Of a stretch of 64,000 nt of DNA, positions 50,259 to 59,798 are shown piece after piece. Under the pieces are notes generated by a model. It was given only the letters and a program-made list of their open reading frames with translations. It did no database searches and was not told where the DNA came from. The stretch's first letter is position 1, and each line of letters begins with the position of its first letter. This DNA comes from an uncultured Bacteroidota bacterium (lineage in GTDB: Bacteria; Bacteroidota; Bacteroidia; UKL13-3). The stretch is from the NCBI GenBank assembly GCA_903883965.1, contig CAISCU010000011.1, positions 1 to 64,000 of the forward strand. Reading direction: 5' to 3'. The position numbers and the translations under genes were made by a program.

Positions 50259-52268
50259 TTATTTATAACTTCTCTGTGCAATCTTGATATTGTCGTAAAT
50301 GAGGTCTTCTTTGTTCAGTTCCCAATTTCCCAATTCAAGCATTTCCCATGCTGCTACATATTTAAAGTTTTCGTCGTCACGCAATGCTTCACCTTCTTCA
50401 GTTTGGTATTCTTCTCTAAAGTGACCACCGCATGATTCGTTTCTTTTTAAGGCGTCTAAACACATCAATTCACCAAGTTCTAAGAAATCAGCCACACGGC
50501 CAGCTTTCTCCAATTCAGGATTCAATTCATTGGCAGCACCTGGAACTCTTACGTTATTCCAGAATTCGTTGCGCAATGCCTTGATTTCTTCAATGGCTTC
50601 TTTTAAACCTGCTTCGTTACGGGCCATACCGCATTTGTCCCACATGATTTTACCCAGCTTTTTGTGGAAATAATCAACTGATTTATTCCCCTTTATAGAT
50701 AAGAATTGGTCTATTTTATCTTGAACAGCTTTTTCTGCAGCAACAAATGCTTCATGGTCTGTAGAGATGGCTTTGGTTCTAATTTCGTTGTTTAAATAGG
50801 CACCTATGGTATAAGGAATGACAAAGTATCCATCCGCTAAACCTTGCATCAATGCAGATGCTCCTAAACGGTTTGCACCATGGTCTGAGAAATTGGCTTC
50901 ACCCAACGCGTACAATCCGGGTACAGTAGTCATTAAATTGTAATCAACCCATAAACCTCCCATGGTATAGTGTACCGCAGGATAAATCATCATTGGGTTC
51001 TCATAAGGGTTTACTCCGGTGATTTGTTGATACATGTCAAACAAATTGCCGTATTTCTCTTTGATTACTTCATGACCCAATGATTTGAGTTGTTCTTCAG
51101 TAGGGTTACTGATGCCTTTTTTAGTGGCTTCAATTTTACCATACTTGTATTTCATATTGAAAGCAAAGTCTAAGTAAACCGCTTCACCTGTTTTGTTTAC
51201 TCCAAAACCAGCATCGCATCTTTCTTTAGCTGCACGGCTGGCAACATCACGCGGAACCAAATTACCAAAAGCAGGATACCTTCTTTCTAAATAATAATCT
51301 CTTTCTTCTTCTTTGAGTTGGTTAGGATTTAATTTACCAGCTCTGATAGCTTCTGCATCTTCTTTGCGTTTAGGTACCCAAATTCTACCATCATTTCTTA
51401 AAGATTCAGACATTAAGGTTAATTTTGATTGGTGATCGCCCGAAACCGGAATGCAAGTAGGGTGAATTTGAGTAAAGCAAGGATTTGCAAACATGGCACC
51501 TTTTTTATGCGCTTTCCATGCAGCTGTAACATTTGAACCCATTGCATTTGTAGAAAGGAAGAAAACGTTTCCGTATCCGCCAGTACACAATAAAACAGCA
51601 TGTCCAAAATGTCTTTCTAATTTGCCACTAACTAAGTCACGGGCAATGATACCTCTGCAAACACCATCAATATTTACCACATCTAACATTTCGTGACGGG
51701 CAAACATTTGCACTGCGCCCATTCCTACTTGTCTTTGCAAACCACTGTATGCTCCCAATAACAATTGTTGACCGGTTTGGCCTGCTGCATAGAATGTTCT
51801 TTGTACTTGGGTACCACCAAAAGAACGGTTTGATAACAACCCCCCATATTCACGGGCAAATGGAACACCAGAAGCCACACTTTGGTCGATGATATTCGCA
51901 CTTACTTCAGCCAAACGATATACATTGGCTTCGCGGGCACGGTAATCGCCACCTTTAATGGTATCGTAAAACAAACGGTAAACTGAGTCTCCGTCATTTT
52001 GGTAGTTTTTAGCAGCATTGATTCCACCTTGAGCGGCAATACTATGCGCTCTTCTGGCCGAATCTTGGAAACAAAATACTTTTACTTTATAGCCCAGTTC
52101 TGCCAATGTTGAAGCTGCCGAAGCACCTGCCAAGCCAGAACCAACCACAATAATTTCTAAACTTCTTTTATTGGCCGGATTGACCAAAGGAACAGTAGAA
52201 CGGTATTTACTCCATTTTTGTTCTAAGTTCCCTTCAGGGATTTTTGATGCTATTTTTGATGAACTCAT
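50259..52268 (-). CDS. sdhA: succinate dehydrogenase/fumarate reductase flavoprotein subunit
   Basis: A 669-residue flavoprotein that oxidises succinate to fumarate. It has the dinucleotide-binding '[19 protein letters not shown]', the covalent FAD His in '[15 protein letters not shown]', '[16 protein letters not shown]' and the substrate-site region 'HPTCIP' and '[11 protein letters not shown]' with '[14 protein letters not shown]'. The frame is open upstream to 52376, but the extra residues overlap sdhC and lack family similarity, so the ATG at 52268 is used. It is 16 bp from sdhC. Confidence 0.97.
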   Translation of the reverse strand: MSSSKIASKIPEGNLEQKWSKYRSTVPLVNPANKRSLEIIVVGSGLAGASAASTLAELGYKVKVFCFQDSARRAHSIAAQGGINAAKNYQNDGDSVYRLFYDTIKGGDYRAREANVYRLAEVSANIIDQSVASGVPFAREYGGLLSNRSFGGTQVQRTFYAAGQTGQQLLLGAYSGLQRQVGMGAVQMFARHEMLDVVNIDGVCRGIIARDLVSGKLERHFGHAVLLCTGGYGNVFFLSTNAMGSNVTAAWKAHKKGAMFANPCFTQIHPTCIPVSGDHQSKLTLMSESLRNDGRIWVPKRKEDAEAIRAGKLNPNQLKEEERDYYLERRYPAFGNLVPRDVASRAAKERCDAGFGVNKTGEAVYLDFAFNMKYKYGKIEATKKGISNPTEEQLKSLGHEVIKEKYGNLFDMYQQITGVNPYENPMMIYPAVHYTMGGLWVDYNLMTTVPGLYALGEANFSDHGANRLGASALMQGLADGYFVIPYTIGAYLNNEIRTKAISTDHEAFVAAEKAVQDKIDQFLSIKGNKSVDYFHKKLGKIMWDKCGMARNEAGLKEAIEEIKALRNEFWNNVRVPGAANELNPELEKAGRVADFLELGELMCLDALKRNESCGGHFREEYQTEEGEALRDDENFKYVAAWEMLELGNWELNKEDLIYDNIKIAQRSYK

Positions 52269-52284
52269 AACGCTGTTTAATTTT

Positions 52285-53073
52285 TTACTTGAAGAAAAAG
52301 TACAATGGCATGGCAGCAAATCCGGCAGGAATACCAATTGCAAATATCCAAGTGCCAATAAAGTTGACAATACCATTTATTTTTGGATGGTTGATTCCAA
52401 ATGATTTGAAAGCACTCTGGAACCCATGGTACAAATGGAAACTGACAGCACACATTGAAAGTAAATAGACAATTACCAACCAAGGTGATTTAAAGCCTTC
52501 TGCTACCTCTAAATATAAATCTTTAACGATGGTTACTTTGAACTGTCCTTCAGGGGTAATCATGGTTGTTTCTTCCAACTTGTTGAATTGTTTGTAATCG
52601 GGAGGGGTTGGAATCAATCTGACTTCGCCGTCTGTTAAATTAGTGGCATAAGTGGCGTAAGGTACATGACCAAATTTGTATTCAAACCAAAAGTCGCTCA
52701 AATGAACGGCTATGAAAACCAATAAAATGGTACCTAGTAAACCCATATTTCTGCTGGCCCATGTACTGCTTGCTTTTCCTTCATAAACTGCGTATTGAAC
52801 TGGTCTTGATTGTTTGTTTTTGAAGACCAAGTAAATGCCTTGAATGGCATGTCCTATGATTGACAAATACAGCAAATAAGAAACTGTTTTAATAAATGGG
52901 TTGGTAGTCATTAAAACGGCATACAGATTGAAAGCCAATCCTTGGTCGTTTTTAAACAATTGCAAATTCCCAATCATGTGAACGACCAAAAAGGTGCAGA
53001 GAAATAATCCGGTAAGACCCATGACGAATTTCTTACCCAATGATGATGAAAATAATTTAGTTACCCAATTCAT
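52285..53073 (-). CDS. sdhC: succinate dehydrogenase cytochrome b subunit
   Basis: A 262-residue single membrane subunit of the type with five membrane helices (SdhC/FrdC of diheme, fused type). '[26 protein letters not shown]' (given as '[19 protein letters not shown]') has the first heme-binding His; '[18 protein letters not shown]', '[11 protein letters not shown]' and '[18 protein letters not shown]' have the others. A large polar insert between helices III and IV (about residues 130-180) is typical of Bacteroidota. It is the first gene of sdhCAB. Promoter-like TAAATTCG lies on the minus strand at 53108-53101. Confidence 0.93.
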   Translation of the reverse strand: MNWVTKLFSSSLGKKFVMGLTGLFLCTFLVVHMIGNLQLFKNDQGLAFNLYAVLMTTNPFIKTVSYLLYLSIIGHAIQGIYLVFKNKQSRPVQYAVYEGKASSTWASRNMGLLGTILLVFIAVHLSDFWFEYKFGHVPYATYATNLTDGEVRLIPTPPDYKQFNKLEETTMITPEGQFKVTIVKDLYLEVAEGFKSPWLVIVYLLSMCAVSFHLYHGFQSAFKSFGINHPKINGIVNFIGTWIFAIGIPAGFAAMPLYFFFK

Positions 53074-53266
53074 GTTTGTTTGTGGTTTTTTCGGTGCCTG
53101 CGAATTTAAGATGCCTTGTCATTATTAAAAGTTTTCGACACATTTATTTTGAACATTTTACACATATTTATAATCATTCTAAATAAATCTTGCCTAAACT
53201 TTTGATTCAATGCTATAAACCAACCAACTAAAGAAAAGTTTATTCAATACAAGAATTCAGTAAAGT

Positions 53267-53298
53267 TTGAATATTTGGTGTAGGAAGGGTTAAATTTG
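53267..53298 (+). promoter_or_regulatory. candidate promoter of pyrD
   Basis: TTG at 53267-53269 is followed after 21 bp by TAAATTTG at 53291-53298, an exact match to the Bacteroidota -7 consensus at a good spacing. If it is used, transcription would start near 53304, which is downstream of the TTG at 53296 and supports the TTG at 53317 as the pyrD start codon. Confidence 0.55.
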
Positions 53299-53316
53299 TT
53301 AGCTAAAATTACCGTT

Positions 53317-54351
53317 TTGTACAAGTTTATACGCAGTCTTTTATTTTTACTCCCGGCCGAAACGGCGCATCAATTTACTTTTTTTTGTCTCAAATGGGCC
53401 TGTAAAGTACCTTTTGTTAAAGCTTTAATGCATCAATATTACTTTGTCGAAAATTCATTTGAATTTGAAGGCATTCGTTTTCCAAACAGGGTAGGTTTAG
53501 CTGCTGGATTTGATAAAAATGCCGCCTATTTAAATGAATTGGCTGCTTTGGGATTTGGGTTTGTAGAGATTGGAACCGTTACCCCACTGGCTCAAGCCGG
53601 AAATGAAAAACCCCGATTGTTCAGGCTTAAAAAAGATTCGGGTATCATTAATAGAATGGGCTTTAACAATGATGGTGTTGATGTTGTTATTGAACGATTA
53701 AAAAAGAGACCTAAAAAATTAATTGTTGGAGGAAATATTGGAAAAAATAAAATCACTCCAAATGATGAAGCTGTAAATGACTACCGCATTTGTTTTGAAA
53801 AAATGTATCCTTATGTAGACTATTTCGTGGTAAACGTCAGTTCTCCCAATACACCTGGTTTGAGAGAACTTCAAGAAAAAGGCCCATTGACAGCTATTTT
53901 AAGTACATTGGTAACTTTGAGAAACCAATTTATAAAACAAGATTTTCCATCGAAACCTGTCTTTTTGAAAATTGCACCCGATTTAACCCATACTCAGTTA
54001 GACGATGTCATTGAAATTGTAAAAGAAACAGGAATCAACGGAATTGTTGCAACCAATACCACTATAGAGCGCAATCATTTGCAAACAGATAAAAACCTTT
54101 TACAACAAATAGGCAATGGTGGATACAGTGGAAAGGCATTGTTTGATCATGCAACAGCGGTTTTAAAATACATAAACCAGCAAACAGAAGGACAATTGCC
54201 ATTGATTGGTGTAGGTGGCATAAATAGTGTATCTTCTGCTGCAGATAAGGTTAAAAACGGCGCTTCATTGGTTCAGCTCTATACAGGCTTTATATACGAA
54301 GGGCCGGGATTGGTTAAACAGATCAGTATGGCACTCAAAAAAATCAACTAA
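53317..54351 (+). CDS. pyrD: dihydroorotate dehydrogenase (quinone), class 2
   Basis: The enzyme oxidises dihydroorotate to orotate in pyrimidine synthesis and passes electrons to quinone. The N-terminal helix pair that contacts the membrane ('YKFIRSLLFLLPAETAHQF') marks class 2. Further motifs are 'FPNRVGLAAGFDKNAAYLNEL', given as 'PNRVGLAAGFDKNAA', 'GFVEIGTVTPLAQAGN', 'NRMGFNNDGVD' and 'VNVSSPNTPGL' with the catalytic Ser. No ATG occurs before the first helix. A TTG at 53317 gives the usual family start (M-Y-K-F-I-R), and a promoter-like match just upstream excludes the earlier TTG at 53296. Confidence 0.94.
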   Translation: MYKFIRSLLFLLPAETAHQFTFFCLKWACKVPFVKALMHQYYFVENSFEFEGIRFPNRVGLAAGFDKNAAYLNELAALGFGFVEIGTVTPLAQAGNEKPRLFRLKKDSGIINRMGFNNDGVDVVIERLKKRPKKLIVGGNIGKNKITPNDEAVNDYRICFEKMYPYVDYFVVNVSSPNTPGLRELQEKGPLTAILSTLVTLRNQFIKQDFPSKPVFLKIAPDLTHTQLDDVIEIVKETGINGIVATNTTIERNHLQTDKNLLQQIGNGGYSGKALFDHATAVLKYINQQTEGQLPLIGVGGINSVSSAADKVKNGASLVQLYTGFIYEGPGLVKQISMALKKIN

Positions 54352-54352
54352 C

Positions 54353-54661
54353 ATGCAACTTATTGAACTTACAGAGGCGGCAAAAGCAGCCATCAAACAA
54401 TACCGTTCTCAACTCATTGTTCCAGAAAATTATTCATTGAGAATTGGGATCAAGCAAAAAAATGCAACAGACAAAGGCTTGGTGATAGGTTTTGATGAAC
54501 CAACAGACAAAGACCAACATGCTGAAGTAGACGGCATTCAAATGATTTATCATCCGGGTCAGGTTTTTTTCTTTGCAGGGATGGTGATTGATTTTATTGA
54601 AAAGAACGAAAAAAAAGGTTTTCAATTGGTTGAACGCAGTCAGCTCAATACAAAGTCATGA
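54353..54661 (+). CDS. HesB/IscA-like protein without cysteines
   Basis: A 102-residue protein with the fold pattern of A-type iron-sulfur carriers: 'IELTEAAKAAIKQY', 'SLRIGIKQK', 'YHPGQVFFFAGMVIDFIEK' and a Gly-rich C-terminal turn. IscA and HesB use three conserved cysteines (one in the middle and a C-x-C near the end) to hold iron or clusters. This sequence has none at all, so the classical cluster-carrier role is unlikely. The frame is open upstream but overlaps pyrD; the ATG at 54353 follows the pyrD stop by one base. It overlaps the permease gene by 4 bp (ATGA). Confidence 0.8.
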   Translation: MQLIELTEAAKAAIKQYRSQLIVPENYSLRIGIKQKNATDKGLVIGFDEPTDKDQHAEVDGIQMIYHPGQVFFFAGMVIDFIEKNEKKGFQLVERSQLNTKS

Positions 54662-55890
54662 CCATCAAAGAAAATATAGGCATCGCTTTTAATTCAATCA
54701 AAGGCAATGCACTAAGGGCTGTTATTACGGCTTTGATTATTTCTTTGGGTATTATGGCTCTTGTAGGAATTTTAACGGCTATTGATGGCATTAAGTCGTC
54801 TATTAATTCCAATTTTTCGAGCATGGGGGCCAACACATTTAATATCAAAAACAAAGGTCAAAGTGTCCATTTTTCGGGTAAAAACAGACAACAAAAAAAA
54901 TACAAAACCATTTCTTATACAGAGGCAAAATCGTTTGCTAGTGAGTTCCATTTTCCGGCTACTGTTTCTATGAGTGTCAATGCCAGCTTTGCCAGTACAA
55001 TTAAACACGAATCATTGAAAACAGATCCCAATGTAATGGTAATGGGAGCCGATGCCAATTACCTAACAGTAGCGGGTTATGAAATAGATAGGGGAAGAAA
55101 TTTTCAGGAAAAGGAAATCAACCATGGCGCCAGTCATGTTCTGATTGGTAAAGAAATCAAACAAAAATTATTCAGAAACAAAGAAGCCATAGGTGAATCT
55201 ATATTAATAGGTGGTGCCAAGTTTAAAGTAATAGGAGTGCTCAAAGAAAAGGGGTCGAGTATGGGTTTTGGAGGCGACCGCTTGGTAATTGTACCAATTG
55301 ATGTTGCTTATCAAGCATTTTCAATGCCCAACATGAGTAGTGTCATTACGGTAATGGTAAAAGATGCTCAGCAGCTCAGTATTGCCATAGAAGAAGCCAG
55401 TAGTTTGTTTCGAAAAATTAGAAAATTACCGGTTGTAATTCCAAACAATTTTGAAGTGTTTAAAGCAGACAGTGTTTCTGAAGATTTAATTGGTAACCTC
55501 AAATATGTAACCATGGCAGCATCCATTATTGGTTTGATTACTTTATTGGGAGCCGCTGTAGGTTTAATGAATATTATGCTGGTTTCTGTTACTGAAAGAA
55601 CCCGTGAGATTGGAATTAGAAAAGCCATTGGTGCAACTAGCAGTGAAATTAAAAAACAATTTTTAATTGAAGCAATTGTCATTTGCCAAATTGGTGGATT
55701 GGGTGGAATAGTTCTTGGAATTAGCATTGGCAATGTGGTATCAGCATTGGTTGGTGGAGGTTTTATAGTGCCTTGGTTGTGGATGGGAAGTGGCATAGTT
55801 TTGTGTATTTTAGTAGGTTTGATCAGTGGCATTTATCCTGCAATTAAAGCTTCAAAACTTGATCCAATAGAGGCCCTGAGATTTGAATAA
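54658..55890 (+). CDS. MacB/FtsX-family ABC transporter permease
   Basis: A 410-residue membrane protein. It has an N-terminal helix ('ALRAVITALIISLGIMALVGIL'), a long periplasmic region with 'MGANTFNIKNKGQ' and a FtsX-like C-terminal domain of three helices ('LIGLITLLGAAVGLMNIMLVS' and 'TREIGIRKAIGATSSEIKKQF', quoted as 'VTERTREIGIRKAIGAT'). This is the MacB permease pattern, in which ATP-driven conformational change acts on periplasmic substrates. No ATP-binding partner gene is adjacent, so the ATPase must be encoded elsewhere. It overlaps the HesB-like gene by 4 bp and stops directly before the sulfatase-fold gene. Confidence 0.92.
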   Translation: MTIKENIGIAFNSIKGNALRAVITALIISLGIMALVGILTAIDGIKSSINSNFSSMGANTFNIKNKGQSVHFSGKNRQQKKYKTISYTEAKSFASEFHFPATVSMSVNASFASTIKHESLKTDPNVMVMGADANYLTVAGYEIDRGRNFQEKEINHGASHVLIGKEIKQKLFRNKEAIGESILIGGAKFKVIGVLKEKGSSMGFGGDRLVIVPIDVAYQAFSMPNMSSVITVMVKDAQQLSIAIEEASSLFRKIRKLPVVIPNNFEVFKADSVSEDLIGNLKYVTMAASIIGLITLLGAAVGLMNIMLVSVTERTREIGIRKAIGATSSEIKKQFLIEAIVICQIGGLGGIVLGISIGNVVSALVGGGFIVPWLWMGSGIVLCILVGLISGIYPAIKASKLDPIEALRFE

Positions 55891-57780
55891 ATGGAAAAAA
55901 TGCGTGGGTTTCTGAAACATATCTTTTATCAGAACAAGACGATTGTTGTTCGCTTGTTGTTATTGTTGATAGGTTATGCTTACGCACGCTTTGTTTTTTT
56001 ATACTTGAACCCTGCTTTTTTTGAACAATCAAATTGGCAAATTTGTTACGCGTTTTGGATAGGGATGCGGTTTGATTTGGCAGTGATAATTTATACGAAT
56101 GCTTGGTGGTTATTGCTTGAACTGTTTCCAGTTAAAATGCAATGGCACCAAAGAATGAAGCCTTTGATAAATTTTTTGTTTGTTGGAATCAATGCCTTCG
56201 TATTGTTTTTGAATTTTATAGATGCAGTGTATCTAAAGTTTTCTGGCAAAAGAAGTGGCATAGATTTATTTTATTCAAGTAAAGAATGGACTGGTCAACT
56301 GGCAATATATATGCAAGATTATTGGTTCATAATGGTTTTGTTTTTGCCTGTTTTAGCATTATTGCTTACTGGCAATTATTTATTAAAACAATACATCCCA
56401 CAGCAGCATTTTAAAAATACAAACAAATTACAACTGCTATTCAGAAGCACTTTCATTGCCCTTTTGGCCTTTATTGGCGCTAGAGGTGGAGTTAAATTAT
56501 TGCCTTTGAATGCAGCAGATGCAGCCAAATATACAGGCGCAAAAAATACGCCGCTAACACTCAATACGGGTTTCAATGTATTGATGTCTATTCAGCAACA
56601 AGGTATAGATCCAATTGTGTATTACGATGCAGCAACTATAGGTGCCATTTATACACCTGTTCATTATATGCAAAAAGAAGGTTCTGGTCATGCCAATTTA
56701 GTGCTCATTGTACTAGAAAGTTTTGGAAAAGAATATTTAGGAAAACAGGCCAATGGAAAGACCTATACCCCTTTTTTAGATTCCTTGATGCAGAAAGGTG
56801 AAAATTATATACATGCATATGCCAATGGCAAACGTTCTATTGAGGGAATTCCTGCTATAGTGGCGGGTATGCCAAGTTGGAAGGGAATAGAATACATCAA
56901 CAGTTTTTATCAAAATAACCGATTAGATGGCTTGGGAGCATACCTCAAAAAAAATGGTTACGATTGTAGTTTTTACCATGGAGGTAAAAATGGGACAATG
57001 GGTTTTGATAATTTAATTTCTATCTCCAACAATGGGGCATATTTTGGATTGAATGAGTATCCAAATGCAGCACATTTTGATGGAAACTGGGGAATTTTTG
57101 ACCACCATTATTTCAATTATTGGGTCAATGAATTAGGAAAAAAAAGAAGGCCATTTTTTTCTACTTTGTTTACCCTTTCTTCTCACCACCCATACACTAT
57201 TCCTAAAGCATTTGAAGGTAAATTTACAGGTGGAACCTTACCCATTCATAAGACCATTCAATATGTAGACGAGTCTTTGCGCCAATTTTTTGAACAGGCT
57301 TCAAAACAAGCTTGGTTCAATGAAACAGTTTTTATCATTACAGCCGATCATTCTTCTGAAAATGAAAAGCTTTATTACCAAACCGCACAAGGTAAGTTTC
57401 AAATTCCTTTATTAGTTTATCAACCCAATACAAATAAGCAACTAGCAATTACACAAACGGTATCACAACTAGATATTTTGCCATTGGCAATGTCTGCTTT
57501 GAATTTGTCTGATTCTGTATTTGGTTTTGGAGCTTTCCCTGAAGACAGTTTTGCAGTTCAGTTTCAAGATGGCTATTTCCAAATGGTTCAATACCCTTGG
57601 GTGTATCAGTTTGATGGCAAGCAAGCTATTGGCTTGTTTCAAATAGAAAATGATAGCTTACTGTTGCAAAATTTGATTCCTAAAAATTTACCAATTCAAG
57701 AACAGTTAGAAAAAAAATTGAAAGCAGTCATTCAGCAATACACTTACCGTTTAAAAAACAACCAAACTCATTTGAATTAA
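55891..57780 (+). CDS. LTA synthase-like sulfatase-fold membrane protein
   Basis: A 629-residue protein with four or five N-terminal membrane segments and a C-terminal alkaline-phosphatase-superfamily domain. 'LVLIVLESFGKEYLGK', 'TPFLDSLMQKGENYIHAYANGKRSIEGIPAI' (given as 'YANGKRSIEGIPAIVAGMP') and 'VFIITADHSSENEKLYY' show the metal-binding Asp/Glu/His residues and a Ser/Thr nucleophile position in 'KRSIEG'. Relatives transfer phosphoglycerol or phosphoethanolamine to envelope glycans or lipids. The exact substrate is unknown for Gram-negative members. It starts right after the permease gene and converges with the lipid kinase gene (4 bp overlap). Confidence 0.9.
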   Translation: MEKMRGFLKHIFYQNKTIVVRLLLLLIGYAYARFVFLYLNPAFFEQSNWQICYAFWIGMRFDLAVIIYTNAWWLLLELFPVKMQWHQRMKPLINFLFVGINAFVLFLNFIDAVYLKFSGKRSGIDLFYSSKEWTGQLAIYMQDYWFIMVLFLPVLALLLTGNYLLKQYIPQQHFKNTNKLQLLFRSTFIALLAFIGARGGVKLLPLNAADAAKYTGAKNTPLTLNTGFNVLMSIQQQGIDPIVYYDAATIGAIYTPVHYMQKEGSGHANLVLIVLESFGKEYLGKQANGKTYTPFLDSLMQKGENYIHAYANGKRSIEGIPAIVAGMPSWKGIEYINSFYQNNRLDGLGAYLKKNGYDCSFYHGGKNGTMGFDNLISISNNGAYFGLNEYPNAAHFDGNWGIFDHHYFNYWVNELGKKRRPFFSTLFTLSSHHPYTIPKAFEGKFTGGTLPIHKTIQYVDESLRQFFEQASKQAWFNETVFIITADHSSENEKLYYQTAQGKFQIPLLVYQPNTNKQLAITQTVSQLDILPLAMSALNLSDSVFGFGAFPEDSFAVQFQDGYFQMVQYPWVYQFDGKQAIGLFQIENDSLLLQNLIPKNLPIQEQLEKKLKAVIQQYTYRLKNNQTHLN

Positions 57781-58655
57781 GGAGTCAGTACCGCTATTGA
57801 TTTGGCATACATGCCAATGTTTAATTCTGCTTGCATCCAAACAGGCTCTCCATCAATATTTACAAATCCTGGTTTTACTCTTTGCAATTGAATTGAATGG
57901 GCTTTTAATTGTTTGATTTCTTTGACCCAATTTATTTTTTTTAGGAGCATGCAACCTGCAATAAATGGTATTTTCCAAGCAGGAAATTGTTCGATGATTG
58001 TGATATCGAATAGCCCATCTGTTAAAGTGGCATTAGGAGCAATAAATGCATTGTTGCCAAATTGAGGGCCGTTACAAATACTAACCATGAAAACCGTACT
58101 TTCAACACTCGTAGTGTCGGTTTGAATATGAACCCGTTCAGGTTTAAAGTTTAGCAATTCTTTCCAAATGATAGATAGGTAGGAGCGGAGCCCTCTTTTT
58201 ACAGAGCCAGCAAACAATGAACCCACATGAGCATCAAAACCAATGCCGCATAAATTCACAAAAAATTCATCATTGATATTGCCACTGTCTACTTGTGTAC
58301 TTTTGCCTTGATTGATAATTTGAATGGCTCTTTGCGTAGATCCATACAGTTTCAGTTCTCTTGCAAATCCATTGCCTGATCCAAGTGGAATGATAGCCAG
58401 TTTTGTTTGGGAATTTTTAGTGAATTTTGCGATGTTGTTGATGGTTCCATCTCCACCTACCGCTACCAATATTGCCACTTTTTCTTCGACTGCTTTTTTT
58501 GCCAGTTGCAAGGTATGTTCTGCCGATTGGCTGGTTAAAATATGCGCATCATACATTTGTATATTTAAATACTTGTGAATGGTTGATGGTATGTGGTTTT
58601 TGTTTTTTCCTCCAGCTATTGGATTGATGACAAACCAAATTATTTTTTTAGCCAT
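57777..58655 (-). CDS. diacylglycerol kinase-like lipid kinase (YegS/DgkB family)
   Basis: A 292-residue lipid kinase with the DAGK catalytic signature: 'WFVINPIAGGKNK', 'VAVGGDGTINNIAKF' (GGDGT nucleotide-binding loop) and 'LAIIPLGSGNGFARELKLYG'. The second domain contains 'FVNLCGIGFDAHVGSLF' and a C-terminal 'INIDGEPVW'-like 'FVNIDGEPVWMQ'. The substrate could be diacylglycerol or another lipid. It is 9 bp downstream of ruvB in the same direction and converges with the sulfatase-fold gene. Confidence 0.92.
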   Translation of the reverse strand: MAKKIIWFVINPIAGGKNKNHIPSTIHKYLNIQMYDAHILTSQSAEHTLQLAKKAVEEKVAILVAVGGDGTINNIAKFTKNSQTKLAIIPLGSGNGFARELKLYGSTQRAIQIINQGKSTQVDSGNINDEFFVNLCGIGFDAHVGSLFAGSVKRGLRSYLSIIWKELLNFKPERVHIQTDTTSVESTVFMVSICNGPQFGNNAFIAPNATLTDGLFDITIIEQFPAWKIPFIAGCMLLKKINWVKEIKQLKAHSIQLQRVKPGFVNIDGEPVWMQAELNIGMYAKSIAVLTP

Positions 58656-58664
58656 TACACTTCT

Positions 58665-59687
58665 TTAAAACAACCTGTTTTTATAACTGGGGCCCATACC
58701 CAAATGTCTATAAGCTTTTTCAGTGATTTCTCTTCCTCTAGGCGTACGAACCATAAAACCCTCTTGAATTAAATAAGGTTCATACACCTCTTCAATGGTG
58801 CCAGCATCTTCACCAATTGCAGTTGCAATCGTATTTAATCCTACTGGACCTCCTTTGAATTTTTCGATGATGGTTTTTAGAATTCGGCTGTCCATTTCAT
58901 CCAAACCTTCTTCATCTACATTTAAAGCATTGAGCGCAAATTGAGCGATGGGTAAATTGATGGTGCCATCTCCTTTAATCTGAGCAAAATCTCTGGTTCT
59001 GCGCAACAATGCATTGCCAATTCTGGGTGTTCCTCTGCTTCTTCTGGCAATTTCAAATGCAGCTTCTTCGTCAATGTAAGAATTTAAAATATCGGCGGAG
59101 CGACCAATGATGCTGCGCATTAAATTTTTATCGTAATATTCGAGTCTTGAATTGATCCCAAAACGGGCTCTTAGCGGTGCTGTTAATAGTCCTGAACGGG
59201 TGGTTGCTCCAATTAAAGTAAACGGTGCTATTTCTATTTGAATGCTTCTGGCATTTGGACCACTGTCAATCATGATGTCAATTTTGTAGTCTTCCATGGC
59301 TGAATACAAAAATTCTTCTACAACTGCACTGAGGCGGTGTATTTCATCTATAAATAAGACGTCTCCAAATTCGAGGTTGGTTAATAAGCCAGCTAAATCT
59401 CCTGGTTTTTCTAAAACTGGTCCACTGGTGGTTTTGATATTGGCTCCTAGTTCATTGGCAATGATATGTGCCAAAGTGGTCTTTCCCAAACCTGGAGGGC
59501 CGTGCAACAATACATGGTCTAAGGCTTCTTTGCGTTGTTTAGCCGCCTGAACAAATACGTGTAAATTGGCAAGTATATTGGCTTGACCAGTAAAATCTTC
59601 AAATGATTTTGGACGCAATACCCGTTCAATATCTTTTTCAGTATTGTTCAGGTTTGTTTCTTCAGGGTCTAAATTTGGGTTCCTCAC
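58665..59687 (-). CDS. ruvB: Holliday junction ATP-dependent DNA helicase RuvB
   Basis: The motor of Holliday junction branch migration, 340 residues. '[19 protein letters not shown]', Walker A 'GPPGLGKTT', '[20 protein letters not shown]' (given as '[16 protein letters not shown]'), Walker B 'LFIDEIHRL', sensor '[18 protein letters not shown]' and the winged helix '[25 protein letters not shown]' (given as '[15 protein letters not shown]') and terminal '[13 protein letters not shown]' are all canonical. The start is a GTG at 59687; no ATG precedes the core in this frame. A promoter-like TAAATTCG lies on the minus strand only 5 bp upstream of it. Confidence 0.97.
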   Translation of the reverse strand: MRNPNLDPEETNLNNTEKDIERVLRPKSFEDFTGQANILANLHVFVQAAKQRKEALDHVLLHGPPGLGKTTLAHIIANELGANIKTTSGPVLEKPGDLAGLLTNLEFGDVLFIDEIHRLSAVVEEFLYSAMEDYKIDIMIDSGPNARSIQIEIAPFTLIGATTRSGLLTAPLRARFGINSRLEYYDKNLMRSIIGRSADILNSYIDEEAAFEIARRSRGTPRIGNALLRRTRDFAQIKGDGTINLPIAQFALNALNVDEEGLDEMDSRILKTIIEKFKGGPVGLNTIATAIGEDAGTIEEVYEPYLIQEGFMVRTPRGREITEKAYRHLGMGPSYKNRLF

Positions 59688-59798
59688 AGCACGAATTTAA
59701 TTGTTTTTTGTGGAATGTTGATACGGATGTGCTCGCAGTTCAATTGAATCAAATCAAATCTTATATTCGTTGATGTATTTCAAATAAATACAACCATT

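Noticed and set aside
52268-52376. A 36-residue N-terminal extension of sdhA
   Set aside because: It overlaps the sdhC coding region, has no family similarity, and an ATG at 52268 gives the normal start.
54227-54352. An N-terminal extension of the HesB-like protein
   Set aside because: It runs inside pyrD in another frame; the ATG at 54353 immediately after the pyrD stop is sufficient.
55368-55832. A 154-residue ORF on the minus strand inside the permease gene
   Set aside because: It is antisense to a clear MacB-like permease and has a low-complexity Thr/Ile/Pro composition typical of a shadow frame.
59692-59699. TAAATTCG as a ruvB promoter -7 box
   Set aside because: It lies only 5 bp before the GTG start and has no -33 TTG; it would imply a leaderless transcript, so I did not annotate it.
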